Assembly (NCBI RefSeq): GCF_001905005.1
Contig: NZ_LWKZ01000023.1
Span: 992,001 to 1,056,000 of the forward strand
From: Streptomyces sp. CB02923
GTDB lineage: Bacteria > Actinomycetota > Actinomycetes > Streptomycetales > Streptomycetaceae
Length of the DNA: 64,000 nucleotides
Direction: 5' to 3'
Below are positions 51,236 through 60,415 of this stretch, piece by piece. Below the pieces are notes generated by a model that saw only the letters and a program-made list of their open reading frames with translations, was not told the origin of the DNA and did not search any database. Position 1 is the stretch's first letter, and each line of letters begins with the position of its first letter. The position numbers were made by a program, and so were the translations under genes.

Positions 51236-52507
51236 GTGTACGACACGGAGGTGGCCGTCGTGGGCGGCGGCGCCGCGGGACTCTCCCTCGCCCACCGGCT
51301 CTGCGACGCTCCCGCCGGAGTCCGCCGCCCCGAGGTGACCGTCGTGGACGCGCCGCCGGGACCCCTGCGGCCCCCCGAACGCACCTGGTGCTACTGGGAG
51401 AGGCCGGACGGTGAGTACGACCGTGTACTGGCGGCCTCCTGGGAGCGGCTGCGCGTCCACGGAGCCGACGGGATTGCGCTGACCGGACGCCCGGAGCCGC
51501 TGCGCTACAAGATGATGCGCTCCGGCGCGTTCGAGGAACTCGTCGGCGAACGGCTGGCGGCCGCGCCCTCCGCCCACCGGATGACAGCCGTCGTCGAGGA
51601 CGTGCGCGCGCTGCCGGACGGCGCCGAGGTCCACGGGGTGACGGCCGCCGGCGCCCCGGTGCGGCTGCGGGCCCGCTGGGTCTTCGACTCCCGGCCGCTG
51701 CCCGCCCTGCCGCCCGCGCGCACCACCCTGCTCCAGCACTTCCACGGCTGGTTCGTCCGGACGGAGCGGCCCGAGTTCGACCCCGCCACCGCCGACCTGA
51801 TGGACTTCCGCACCCCGCAGCCGTCCCACGGGCTCTCCTTCGGCTACGTCCTCCCGCTCACCCCGCACGAAGCGCTGGTCGAGTACACCGAGTTCTCCGC
51901 CGCGCCGCTCTGCGAGGCCGCCTACCACCGCGCCCTGCGCCACTACCTGGCGGAGGTGCGCCCCCTGGGCCCGTACCGGGTCACCGCCTCCGAACAGGGC
52001 GTCATCCCGATGACCGACGCGCGCTTCCCCCGCAGCGCCGGGCCCGGCGTCTTCCGGATCGGCGCGGCGGGCGGCGCCACCCGGCCGTCGACCGGCTACA
52101 CCTTCGCCGCCGTCCAGCGCCAGACCCGGGCCATCGCCGCGGCCTTCCACCAGGGCCGCACCCCGGTCCCGCCGCCCCCGCACTCCGCGCGCTCGCGGCT
52201 GATGGACGCCGTCCTGCTGCGCGCCCTGGACAGCGGGCGCATCGACGGCGCCGACTTCTTCACCGGGCTGTTCCGCGGCGTACCGATGGAACGCCTGCTG
52301 CGCTTCCTGGACGGCGGCACCCGGATGCGCGAAGACCTGTCGATCGGCCTGCACACCCCTGTACTGCCCATGCTGCGCACCGTGGCCGAGCTGCCGAGGC
52401 TGCGCCGCCGTCCGTCCCGTGTAAAGAACGCCGTACCGACGGCCCGCCCGACCGCCGCCCCGGCCCCGAACAGGAAGAGACCGTCCGATGACGCCCCTCC
52501 CGTCTGA
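51236..52507 (+). CDS. crtY: Lycopene cyclase
   Basis: A 423-residue FAD/NAD(P)-dependent cyclase: dinucleotide-binding VAVVGGGAAGLSLAHRL at the N-terminus, RTWCYWERPDGEYD, and FDSRPLPALPP with LQHFHGWFV and FGYVLPLTPHEALVEYTEFS. These are the conserved regions of CrtY-type lycopene beta-cyclases. It converts lycopene to beta-carotene in the membrane. The GTG start follows GGGAGGGA. The end overlaps crtU by 20 bp, indicating translational coupling. Confidence 0.93.
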   Translation: MYDTEVAVVGGGAAGLSLAHRLCDAPAGVRRPEVTVVDAPPGPLRPPERTWCYWERPDGEYDRVLAASWERLRVHGADGIALTGRPEPLRYKMMRSGAFEELVGERLAAAPSAHRMTAVVEDVRALPDGAEVHGVTAAGAPVRLRARWVFDSRPLPALPPARTTLLQHFHGWFVRTERPEFDPATADLMDFRTPQPSHGLSFGYVLPLTPHEALVEYTEFSAAPLCEAAYHRALRHYLAEVRPLGPYRVTASEQGVIPMTDARFPRSAGPGVFRIGAAGGATRPSTGYTFAAVQRQTRAIAAAFHQGRTPVPPPPHSARSRLMDAVLLRALDSGRIDGADFFTGLFRGVPMERLLRFLDGGTRMREDLSIGLHTPVLPMLRTVAELPRLRRRPSRVKNAVPTARPTAAPAPNRKRPSDDAPPV

Positions 52508-54086
52508 TGCCGAACCTCCGGCCGCCGCAGGGCGCACCGCCCGCCCCACCGCGCCGCGCCGGGGCCGGGACCGGCGCGCCCGCACCGTGCCGCCGCCGCG
52601 CGGCCGGGCGAGGATCACCGGCGAGGCACCGCACGTGGCGGTGGTCGGCGGCGGCATCGCCGGACTGGCCGCGGCCACCGGACTCGCCGAACGGGGAGTA
52701 CGGGTCACGCTGTACGAGCGTGAGCCGGGGCTCGGCGGGCGGCTCGCCGGGCGGCGGATCCGGCTCGCCGACGGCTCCCGGGCGACCATGACCCGGGGCT
52801 TCCACGCCTTCTTCCGCCAGTACTACAACCTGCGGGGACTGCTGCGCCGGGCCGACCCGGCGCTCGCCGTGCTCACCGGGCTGCCCGACTACCCGCTGCG
52901 CCACAGCAGCGGCCTCCGGGACAGCTTCGCCCACGTCCCGCGCACACCGCCGTGGAGCGCCCTCGGTTTCGCCGCGCTGAGCCCGACCTTCACCCTGCGC
53001 GAGATGGCCCGGATGAACCCGCGTGCCGCCCTGCCACTGCTCGACGTACGGACGCCGGACGTGTACGAGCGCCTGGACGGCGTCAGCGCACGGCGGCTGC
53101 TGGACCGCATCCGCTTCCCCGAGGCCGCGCACCACCTGGCGTTCGAGGTGTTCTCGCGCAGCTTCTTCGCCGACCCGGAGGAACTGTCCGCCGCCGAGAT
53201 GGCGTTGATGTTCCACATCTACTTCCTCGGCTCCAGCGAAGGGCTGCTCTTCGACGTCCCCGGCGAGCCGTTCCCGCAGGCACTGTGGGAGCCGCTGGGC
53301 CGCTACCTGACCGGTCACGGCGTCACCCTGCTGACCGGCTGCGCGGTCGAGGCCGTGGAGTCCGTCCCGGGCGGCGCGGGCGTGACGGTACGGGGCGGCC
53401 ACGGCGCGGCACGCCACGACGCGGTGGTGCTCGCCCTCGACGTGGACGGGCTGCGCCACCTGGTCGCGGCTTCACCGGGACTGGGCAGTCCGGACTGGCG
53501 CCGGCGGATGCTGCGGCTGCGCACCGCACCGCCGTTCCTCGTCTCCCGGCTGTGGCTCGACCGGCCGGTGGCGCCGGACCGGCCGGGCTTCCTCGGCACC
53601 AGCGGCTTCGGCCCGCTCGACAACGTCAGCGTGCTGGAGCGCTGGGAGGGGGAAGCGGCCCGCTGGGCTTCCCGTACCGGCGGCTCGGTGGTCGAACTCC
53701 ACGCGTACGCACTCGGCACGGACACCGCCCGGCAGGTGCAGCAGGACCGGCTGATCGGCCGGCTTTCCCGGGTCTACCCCGAAACACGCGAGGCGAAGGC
53801 CGTCGACGTCCGGCACGAGTGGCGCGCGGACTGCCCCCTGTTCCCGGTGGGCGGCCACCGCGACCGCCCCACCGTACGCACCCCCGACCCGGCCGTGCTG
53901 GTCGCCGGTGACCTCGTACGCACCGACCTGCCGGTGGCCCTGATGGAACGCGCGGCCACCACGGGCTTCCTCGCCGCGAACACCCTGCTGGAACGGTGGG
54001 GCGTGCGCGGCCAGACCCTGTGGACGGTCCCGGACCGCGGCCGGTCCGCGGTGCTGCGCGGACTGGCACGCCTGGCGGGCACCTGA
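52488..54086 (+). CDS. crtU: Beta-carotene desaturase/methyltransferase (isorenieratene-type)
   Basis: A 532-residue amine-oxidase-fold flavoprotein with HVAVVGGGIAGLAAATGLAE at about residue 50, GLGGRLAGRRIRLADGS, MTRGFHAFFRQYYNLRGLL and VLVAGDLVRTDLPVALMERA near the end. These match CrtU, which desaturates beta-ionone rings and shifts a methyl group to give aromatic rings (beta-isorenieratene, isorenieratene). A basic, Pro-rich 45-residue N-terminal extension precedes the Rossmann motif. It is translationally coupled to crtY. Confidence 0.93.
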   Translation: MTPLPSDAEPPAAAGRTARPTAPRRGRDRRARTVPPPRGRARITGEAPHVAVVGGGIAGLAAATGLAERGVRVTLYEREPGLGGRLAGRRIRLADGSRATMTRGFHAFFRQYYNLRGLLRRADPALAVLTGLPDYPLRHSSGLRDSFAHVPRTPPWSALGFAALSPTFTLREMARMNPRAALPLLDVRTPDVYERLDGVSARRLLDRIRFPEAAHHLAFEVFSRSFFADPEELSAAEMALMFHIYFLGSSEGLLFDVPGEPFPQALWEPLGRYLTGHGVTLLTGCAVEAVESVPGGAGVTVRGGHGAARHDAVVLALDVDGLRHLVAASPGLGSPDWRRRMLRLRTAPPFLVSRLWLDRPVAPDRPGFLGTSGFGPLDNVSVLERWEGEAARWASRTGGSVVELHAYALGTDTARQVQQDRLIGRLSRVYPETREAKAVDVRHEWRADCPLFPVGGHRDRPTVRTPDPAVLVAGDLVRTDLPVALMERAATTGFLAANTLLERWGVRGQTLWTVPDRGRSAVLRGLARLAGT

Positions 54087-54146
54087 GGCCGCAGGCGCGC
54101 GAAATCCGGTGCCGCCGACGCCTGACGCCGTGCCAGAATCCCGCGC

Positions 54147-55175
54147 ATGCCCCTCCGGTACCCCCGCCCCCTCCGCCCCGGCGACCGCGTCGGTGTCACC
54201 TCCCCGTCGAGCGGAGTCGCGGACGGCCTGTGGGAACGTCTCGACGTCGCCGTCCGGGACGTGCGCGACCGCGGATACGAGGTCGTCGTCGGGCGGTGCA
54301 TGGACGGCTCCGGACACGTCAGCGCTTCCGCGGCCGAGCGCGCCGACGAGCTGATGTCGATGCTGACCGACCCCGCCATCAGGGCCGTCGTGCCTCCGTG
54401 GGGCGGCGAGACCGCGATCGACCTGATACCACGGCTCGACTGGACCCGGCTGCGGGAGGCGGAGCCGACCTGGCTCGTCGGCTTCTCCGACATCTCGACC
54501 CTGATCACGCCGCTGACCCTGCTCACCGGGACGGCGACCGTCCACGGCAACAACCTCATGGACACGCCCTACCACGTCCCGGAAGGGCTGCTGTCGTGGT
54601 TCGACATCGTCGCCGCGCCCGCGGGCCACCGGTTCACCCAGGTCCCGCCCGGCCGCCACCGGACCACGGGCTTCGACGACTTCGCCGCCTTCCCCGCCGT
54701 ACGCGAGTACACGCTGGACGCCGCGGGCGCCTGGACCCGGCTCGACGCGGACGGCGCCGTGGAGGCCGAGGGACGGCTGATCGGCGGCTGCATCGAGACC
54801 CTGTGCCACCTCGCGGGAACGCGCTACCTCGACACGGCGGCCTTCGCCCGTGACGAGGCACCCGACGGCCTGCTCGTCTACGTGGAAGCAACCGAGGACG
54901 ACGCCTTCACCATCTGCCGGAGCCTGCACGGCATGCGCCTCGCAGGCTTCTTCGACCACGCGAACGCGGTGCTCGTCGGCCGGACCGAGGCACCGGACGC
55001 CGCGACCCTGAGCCAGCACGAGGCCGTGCTCGACGCGCTCGGCCCCCTCGGCGTGCCGATCATCGCCGACGTCGAGTGCGGCCACATTCCGCCCCACATG
55101 CCGATCGTCAACGGAGCGTTCGGCCGCATCGTCCACACCCCGCCGCGGAGCGAGCTGACGCAGACCCTGCGCTGA
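54147..55175 (+). CDS. S66-family serine peptidase (LD-carboxypeptidase / MccF-like)
   Basis: A 342-residue protein with MPLRYPRPLRPGDRVGVTSP, AVVPPWGGETAIDLIPRLDW, the nucleophile loop VGFSDISTLITPL (Ser in GFSD), EGRLIGGCIETLCHLAGT (Glu) and VECGHIPPHMPIVNG (His). Ser-Glu-His is the S66 triad. The length and GFSD are closer to MccF, which hydrolyses microcin C7-type aminoacyl-nucleotides and related peptides, than to LdcA. It sits between the two arms of the crt cluster without obvious connection. A CAGAAT -10-like box 7 bp before the ATG suggests a leaderless mRNA. Confidence 0.85.
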   Translation: MPLRYPRPLRPGDRVGVTSPSSGVADGLWERLDVAVRDVRDRGYEVVVGRCMDGSGHVSASAAERADELMSMLTDPAIRAVVPPWGGETAIDLIPRLDWTRLREAEPTWLVGFSDISTLITPLTLLTGTATVHGNNLMDTPYHVPEGLLSWFDIVAAPAGHRFTQVPPGRHRTTGFDDFAAFPAVREYTLDAAGAWTRLDADGAVEAEGRLIGGCIETLCHLAGTRYLDTAAFARDEAPDGLLVYVEATEDDAFTICRSLHGMRLAGFFDHANAVLVGRTEAPDAATLSQHEAVLDALGPLGVPIIADVECGHIPPHMPIVNGAFGRIVHTPPRSELTQTLR

Positions 55176-55213
55176 CGCGCGGGCCGTGGCCCGCCACTGC
55201 TCCCGGCCGGCTC

Positions 55214-57256
55214 TCAGCCGGGAAAGCGCCCCGCATCGCGCAACTCCCACCGCCGCTCCGCATACGCCAGATCGTCGCGCCACAGCCGCCCCGCCATCGC
55301 CCGCATCAGCGGGCGCAGGAGGGGAGCGGCCGCGCGGGCCACCGCGAAACCCGGACGGGCGGAGGCGGCGACGACCGCTTCCACCACGGCCGTACGCGGG
55401 CGGCCGCGGGCGTCGGTGCCGAGCGGCGTGGCGTGCGTCTCCACGACGGACCCCACCCCTTCGCCCTCGGTGATGCGCATGACCACGGTGCGCGGTCCGG
55501 GCGCGGTGAACTCCGCGCGGACGGGGACGACCAGACGCCCGGCGACCTTGAAGGACACGTCGACCGTGAACGCGTCCGCCGGGCCCGCCGGTCCGCCCGT
55601 CACGGTCAGGTCGACGAAGGAGTACGGATGGAACCACGCGCCGTGCCACGGGTCGAGCCGGTTGGCGACCACGTCGTCCGGCTCGCAGCGCCCGACGCCG
55701 GTGTACACGGCCGCGACGGCGGCGGCCGCCCCCGGGCGTTCCGGGACGCGGGGCCGGGCCAGCGGCTCCTCCCCGCCCGCCCGGTCCAGGCGTACCCAGA
55801 CCAGCACCCCGTCGTCGTACACCGGATACGGCTCCCACCCGGCGAAGGGGCCGCCGTCCAGGGCGAGTCCGTGCCAGTGGCAGACGAGGGTGCCGCACAG
55901 CACGGGACTGTCCTTCAGCGGCGCCCCCAGGTGCGGGCAGGCCCCGGGGCCGCCGCGCAGCCGTCCGTCGGCGGCGCGCCACAGCACCACCTCCGTTCCG
56001 GCGACGGTCCGGCCCAGGGGGCGGTCCCGGCCGACGTCGCGGGAGGCGCCGACTGCGTACCAGTTGCCGGACGGCCGGGCCTTGGCACGTTCCAGCGCGC
56101 CCGCGATCACGCTGGGTGCGGCGTCCTGCCAGGTGGGCCGCTGGCGGTCCCAGGCAACGGGACGGCGGCGCAGCCTCAGCGGGTACCGGCCGCGTACGGC
56201 GGGGCGGCGGGGAGCGTCCACGGTGCTTCCTCCGGGGCCTACGGCGGTGCGGACGGCTGTGGCGTGGTACGCGGGTCCGGGCGCCTCCGGGGTACGCGCG
56301 AAGGCGGTGACCGGAACGCCTGGCCGGGCCCGGGTGCGGGCCGCGGTGACCCGTACCAGCCCGTCCAGGGCCACGGTCGCGCGGACCGGGCGCGACACGA
56401 CGGCGCGGCGGTGCAGGACCGCGTAACCGTCGGCCTCCACGGCGTCCAGGATGCCGCGGTAGAGGATGAACGCGGTACGGATGCACGGCCGGGACGCCGG
56501 GGCGAGCATGGCGACGCCAGGCGCGGCCCGCCGGTAGACGCCGCGGGTGAGGTCGGCGGCGGCCCGCAGCGCCGCGGTGATCCGGGGGTCCTCGGCGCCG
56601 GTCAGCCGGCTCCACCGGAGCAGCTCCCGGTCCACGCCGTGCGCGGCCAGCAGGTCGGCGGGCAGGTAGACCCGGCCCCGGTCCAGGTCCTCGCCCACAT
56701 CCCGCAGGAAGTTGGTGAGCTGGAAGGCCGCTCCGAGCGCGGCGGCGTGCGGCGCGGCCTCCTCGCGGGGCGTGACCGTGCCGAGGACCGGCAGCATCTG
56801 GAGGCCGATCACCTCGGCCGAGCCGTACATGTACCGGCGCAGGTCGTCATAGGTCGGGTAGTCGGTCACCTCCAGATCGGCGCGCATGGAGGCCATGAAG
56901 GCGGTGAAGTACTCCGGGTCGATGCCGTAGGCGGCGCTGGTGTGCGCCAGCGCCCGCACCACCGGCTCGTCGCCGCCGCCCCGGGCGAGCCCCGCGTGCA
57001 GCTGCGTCTCCAGGGCGCGCAGAGCGGTGGCGCGCTCCTGGGGAGTGGCGTCGTCGTCCAGGCTGTCGACGATGTCGTCGGCCCAGCGGGCGAACCCGTA
57101 CAAGGCGTGGACCGCGGGCCGCCGGGCGACGGGCAGCAGCCGGGTGGCGAGGAAGTACGTCTTGCCGTGCCGGGCGTTGAGCCGGCGGCAGTGGGCGTAG
57201 GCGGCGCGCAGCGCGGGCTCGGTGATGCCCGCGGCGTCGAGTTCCCGGGCGGTCAC
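55214..57256 (-). CDS. crtB: Phytoene synthase fused to a Rieske/DUF5914-type oxygenase
   Basis: A 680-residue frame. Residues 1-300 are phytoene synthase: AYAHCRRLNARHGKTYFLAT, FARWADDIVDSLDD (first Asp-rich motif), TNFLRDVGEDLDRGRVYLP (second). It joins two geranylgeranyl diphosphates into phytoene. After a linker, residues 346-680 form a Rieske protein: Cys440-x-His442 (ACPHLGAP) and Cys459-x2-His462 (VCHWHG) bind a [2Fe-2S] cluster, followed by a DUF5914-type domain. No stop codon separates them, but GGAGGA 7 bp before a GTG at 56221 could initiate the Rieske protein separately. The GTG at 57256 overlaps crtI by 4 bp. Confidence 0.88.
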   Translation of the reverse strand: MTARELDAAGITEPALRAAYAHCRRLNARHGKTYFLATRLLPVARRPAVHALYGFARWADDIVDSLDDDATPQERATALRALETQLHAGLARGGGDEPVVRALAHTSAAYGIDPEYFTAFMASMRADLEVTDYPTYDDLRRYMYGSAEVIGLQMLPVLGTVTPREEAAPHAAALGAAFQLTNFLRDVGEDLDRGRVYLPADLLAAHGVDRELLRWSRLTGAEDPRITAALRAAADLTRGVYRRAAPGVAMLAPASRPCIRTAFILYRGILDAVEADGYAVLHRRAVVSRPVRATVALDGLVRVTAARTRARPGVPVTAFARTPEAPGPAYHATAVRTAVGPGGSTVDAPRRPAVRGRYPLRLRRRPVAWDRQRPTWQDAAPSVIAGALERAKARPSGNWYAVGASRDVGRDRPLGRTVAGTEVVLWRAADGRLRGGPGACPHLGAPLKDSPVLCGTLVCHWHGLALDGGPFAGWEPYPVYDDGVLVWVRLDRAGGEEPLARPRVPERPGAAAAVAAVYTGVGRCEPDDVVANRLDPWHGAWFHPYSFVDLTVTGGPAGPADAFTVDVSFKVAGRLVVPVRAEFTAPGPRTVVMRITEGEGVGSVVETHATPLGTDARGRPRTAVVEAVVAASARPGFAVARAAAPLLRPLMRAMAGRLWRDDLAYAERRWELRDAGRFPG

Positions 57257-58803
57257 GGTGTTCCCTCCGGTGTAGGGGCCGGGCGGCGTGCGCCGAGGTC
57301 GAGCACCCTGGCGGCCCGCGCGGACCCGCCGCCCGTCACCCGCGCGGCGGCCAGCTTCCCCGAGACCAGCACGGTGGGCACCCCGACGCCCGGGGTGGTG
57401 CCGCACCCGGCCAGTACGGCGTTCTCAGTGCCCCGCACGAGGTTGCGGGGCCGGAACGGTCCGGTCTGCGCGAAGGTGTGGGCGGCGGAGAACGGGGTGC
57501 CGGCGCCGTGCCCCTGTCGGCTCCAGTCGGCCGGGGTGACCAGGCACTCCTCCTCGGCCGCCGCGTCCAGGCCGGTGAAGCCGCGCCGTTCCAGCTCGGC
57601 GAGGAGCGCGGTGCGGTAGCGGGGGCCGAGGTCGCGCCAGGCGTGCACGCCGGGCCCGACGTCGGTGTTGGGGCAGGGCGCCAGGACGTAGTGCAGGTGG
57701 CGGCCCGGCGGGGCCAGGGACGGGTCGGTGGCGGTCGGCCGGGTCAGCAGCAGCGAGGGGTCGCTCATCAGGGTGCCGCTGCGGGTGAGTTCGTGGAACG
57801 TACGGTGCCAGGCGGAGCCGAACGAGAGGGTGTGGTGGCCCGGTTCCGGCCAGGTCGTGGGCGTGCCCGCGTGCAGGACGACGGCCGACGGCGAGCGCCG
57901 CAGCGGCAGCGGCCGGCGCGGGCGGTGGCCGAGCAGGCGGTACGCCGCGGGCAGGTCGGCGGTGAGCACCACCGCGTCGCACGGGATGCGCCCGGTGTCG
58001 GTGACGACGGCGGTGACCCGGTCACCGGAACGTTCCAGCATGCGTACGTCGCTCCCGTACCGGAACTCCCCGCCCGCCTCGGCCGCGGCGTCCGCCATGG
58101 CGCGGGGCAGCGCGTGCATCCCGCCGCGCGGGAAGTACACACCGGCCACCGTGTCCATGTAGGCGATCACGGCGTACGCGGCGAGGGCGCGGGCCGGCGG
58201 CACGCCCGCGTACAGGGACTGGAACGAGAAGACGCGGCGCACCCGCTCGTCGGTGAGGAACCGGCCGATCCGGGCGTCCAGGCGGCCGAAGCCGCCCAGC
58301 GCCGCGAGGCGGGCGAGGTCGGGGTGCAGCAGTTGCAGCGGCGAATCGAAGTTGGCGTCGATGAAGCGCCGCATCTGGACCGCGTACAGACGGCCGAGCC
58401 AGGCGCGCAGCCGCCGGTAGCCCGCGGCCTCCCGCGGACCGGCGAACCGTTCGATCTCGGCCTCCATGGCCTCCGCGCCGGTGTGCACGTCGAGCGTGCT
58501 GCCGTCGGCGAACCGGGCGCGGTAGGCGGGGTGCAGGGGTACGAGGTCCAGCCGCCCGGCCATCGGGGCGCCGACCGCGGCGAACGCCTCCTCGACGAGG
58601 TCCGGCATGGTCAGCACGGTCGGCCCGGTGTCGATCAGATAGCCGTTGCGTTCGAGGCGCCCGCAGCGGCCACCGGGCCGCAGCTCCCGCTCGACGACGG
58701 TCACCCGCCGCCCGGCGCCGAGCAGATGCAGCGCGGCGGACAGCCCGGACAGGCCGGCGCCGATGACGACGACGTGGTCGGTGGGCCCGGGTACGGTCTT
58801 CAC
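57253..58803 (-). CDS. crtI: Phytoene desaturase
   Basis: A 516-residue flavoprotein: VVVIGAGLSGLSAALHLLGA (residues 10-30), RPGGRCGRLERNGYLIDTGP (substrate-side CrtI motif), VFSFQSLYAGVPPARALAAY and the C-terminal LAGCGTTPGVGVPTVLVSGK. This is the bacterial-type CrtI that converts phytoene to lycopene. It overlaps crtE upstream (ATGA) and crtB downstream (GTGA), so crtE-crtI-crtB form a tightly coupled operon. Confidence 0.95.
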   Translation of the reverse strand: MKTVPGPTDHVVVIGAGLSGLSAALHLLGAGRRVTVVERELRPGGRCGRLERNGYLIDTGPTVLTMPDLVEEAFAAVGAPMAGRLDLVPLHPAYRARFADGSTLDVHTGAEAMEAEIERFAGPREAAGYRRLRAWLGRLYAVQMRRFIDANFDSPLQLLHPDLARLAALGGFGRLDARIGRFLTDERVRRVFSFQSLYAGVPPARALAAYAVIAYMDTVAGVYFPRGGMHALPRAMADAAAEAGGEFRYGSDVRMLERSGDRVTAVVTDTGRIPCDAVVLTADLPAAYRLLGHRPRRPLPLRRSPSAVVLHAGTPTTWPEPGHHTLSFGSAWHRTFHELTRSGTLMSDPSLLLTRPTATDPSLAPPGRHLHYVLAPCPNTDVGPGVHAWRDLGPRYRTALLAELERRGFTGLDAAAEEECLVTPADWSRQGHGAGTPFSAAHTFAQTGPFRPRNLVRGTENAVLAGCGTTPGVGVPTVLVSGKLAAARVTGGGSARAARVLDLGARRPAPTPEGTP

Positions 58804-59999
58804 CGCTCACCTCCGCGGGACGCCACGGCCACCGCCCGGGGAGGGCCGCCCGGCGGGGAGCACGGACGGGCACCGGCCGTGGCACGCAGCAGGTCGTGCA
58901 GATGGCGGAGGGCCGCCGGGTCGGCGGTGCGCACGTCGGCCAGGTGTGCCGCGCTCCGGTCGGCGAGGATCTCGACCTTGTCCTCCAGCGCGGCGCGGGC
59001 CCCGGTCGCGACGAACACGTCCCGTACGCGGTCCACCGCGGCGGCGGAGAGGTCCGGATCGCCCAGGGCCGCGTCGAGGACGCCGAGCGCCCTGTCGTCT
59101 CCGGCGGCCCGCGCGCGGGCGCGGGCGACCGCGGTGAGGTAGGTCGGCTTGCCCTCGCGGATGTCGTCACCGGACGGTTTGCCGGTCTTCCCCGGATCGC
59201 CGAACACCCCCAGCAGGTCGTCGTGGAGCTGGAAGGCGAGCCCGGCGCAGCGGCCCGCCGAGCGCAGCGCGCCGGTGGCCCGGTCGTCCGCGCCGGCCAG
59301 CGCGGCGCCCAGCAGCAGCGGCCGTTCGACCGAGTAGCGGGCGCTCTTGAGCCGGGCGGTGCGGACCGCGAGGGCGGGGGAGCGGCACGCGGTGACCTGC
59401 CCGTGCAGGTCCAGGTACTGGCCCGCCACCATCTCGGTCCGCAGGGTCCGCCACAGCGCGTGCACCGCGGACCGTGCGCGGGCGGGAAAGCGGGTGGCCA
59501 TGACGGTGTCGTCGGCCCAGGCGAGCGCGAGGTCACCGGCCAGGATCGCCGCGGACCGGCCGAACGCCTCCGCCGAACGGGGGGAGGGGCCGGTTCCGGC
59601 GTGGTGGCCGTACTGCCCCCGCACCTCGACGTGCAGGGCGGGCCTGCCCCGGCGCAGCTCGGCGCCGTCCATCACGTCGTCGTGCACCAGCGCACAGGTC
59701 TGTACGAGTTCGAGCGCGGCGGCCAGCCGCAGCGCGGCCTCCGTCACGTCACCGCCGCCCCCGCAGACCCGCAGCCCCCACCAGACGAACCGCCCGCGCA
59801 GCCGCTTGCCGCCGCCCAGCGTGAAACGCGCGACGCGTTCGGCGATGTCGCGCGTGAACAGGCCGTCGGCCGCCGCGGCCTCGGCGAGCAGCGCACCGAG
59901 CACCTCGTCCAGCACCTGCCCGATGGCGCCCGCGACATCCGCGTCCACCGTGCGCGCCCCGGCCTCGGCCTGATGGTCCACCGCCCGGATACGTCGCAT
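58800..59999 (-). CDS. crtE: Geranylgeranyl diphosphate synthase
   Basis: A 399-residue polyprenyl synthase. First Asp-rich motif DDVMD at residues 107-111 (LVHDDVMDGAELRRGRPA), second FQLHDDLLGVFGD, and FTLGGGKRLRGRFVWWGL near residue 60 for isopentenyl diphosphate binding. The second motif is DDLLG rather than DDxxD, as in many actinobacterial CrtE proteins. It makes C20 diphosphate for phytoene synthesis. The ATG at 59999 has GGAAGGA 7 bp upstream; it is the first gene of crtEIB. Confidence 0.93.
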   Translation of the reverse strand: MRRIRAVDHQAEAGARTVDADVAGAIGQVLDEVLGALLAEAAAADGLFTRDIAERVARFTLGGGKRLRGRFVWWGLRVCGGGGDVTEAALRLAAALELVQTCALVHDDVMDGAELRRGRPALHVEVRGQYGHHAGTGPSPRSAEAFGRSAAILAGDLALAWADDTVMATRFPARARSAVHALWRTLRTEMVAGQYLDLHGQVTACRSPALAVRTARLKSARYSVERPLLLGAALAGADDRATGALRSAGRCAGLAFQLHDDLLGVFGDPGKTGKPSGDDIREGKPTYLTAVARARARAAGDDRALGVLDAALGDPDLSAAAVDRVRDVFVATGARAALEDKVEILADRSAAHLADVRTADPAALRHLHDLLRATAGARPCSPPGGPPRAVAVASRGGER

Positions 60000-60415
60000 G
60001 ACACGTCCTTCCGTCGAACCGGCCGGTGGGCGCTGACTCACGCGGACCGTGGCCACCCCACGGACGCGCCGCCGGACGGACCGGGCGCGTGTTCCGCGCG
60101 GCCGGCGTCCGTGTCCGCAGTTCACCACGGGACCAGCGCGCCACCGGGACGCCACGTCCGGGCCTGGTCCCTTCGGGGGCCGACGGACGCTCCTTCGGTC
60201 GGGTCCGGCGTCCGGCAGCGGGTACCCACGGCCGCCGTGGAAAAGCCGGTGGGAAACCAGGTGGCGTCATTCGTTCGCACACCGGCTCGTACGGCAGGCG
60301 CTGTGACGGGACAGCGGGCCGGCCCACGGGATGTTGTCCGGATACCGGCCATTGACGGGTCGGAATCCGGCCAACGTGGGCGCGTCACGGCGGACGCGCC
60401 CCGGCGCGCGGACCG
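60000..60415. promoter_or_regulatory. 416-bp region upstream of crtE
   Basis: No gene is supported. The region must hold the crtEIB promoter (minus strand) and the 3' end of the small LuxR gene. A short inverted repeat CCGTGG-CCACC-CCACGG occurs at 60047-60063, about 50 bp from the crtE start. No litR/litS light-response genes are nearby in the window. Confidence 0.4.

Noticed and set aside
55214..56221. Rieske part as a wholly separate gene
   Set aside because: No stop codon separates it from crtB in the given sequence, so it is annotated as a fusion with a possible internal start rather than as two genes.
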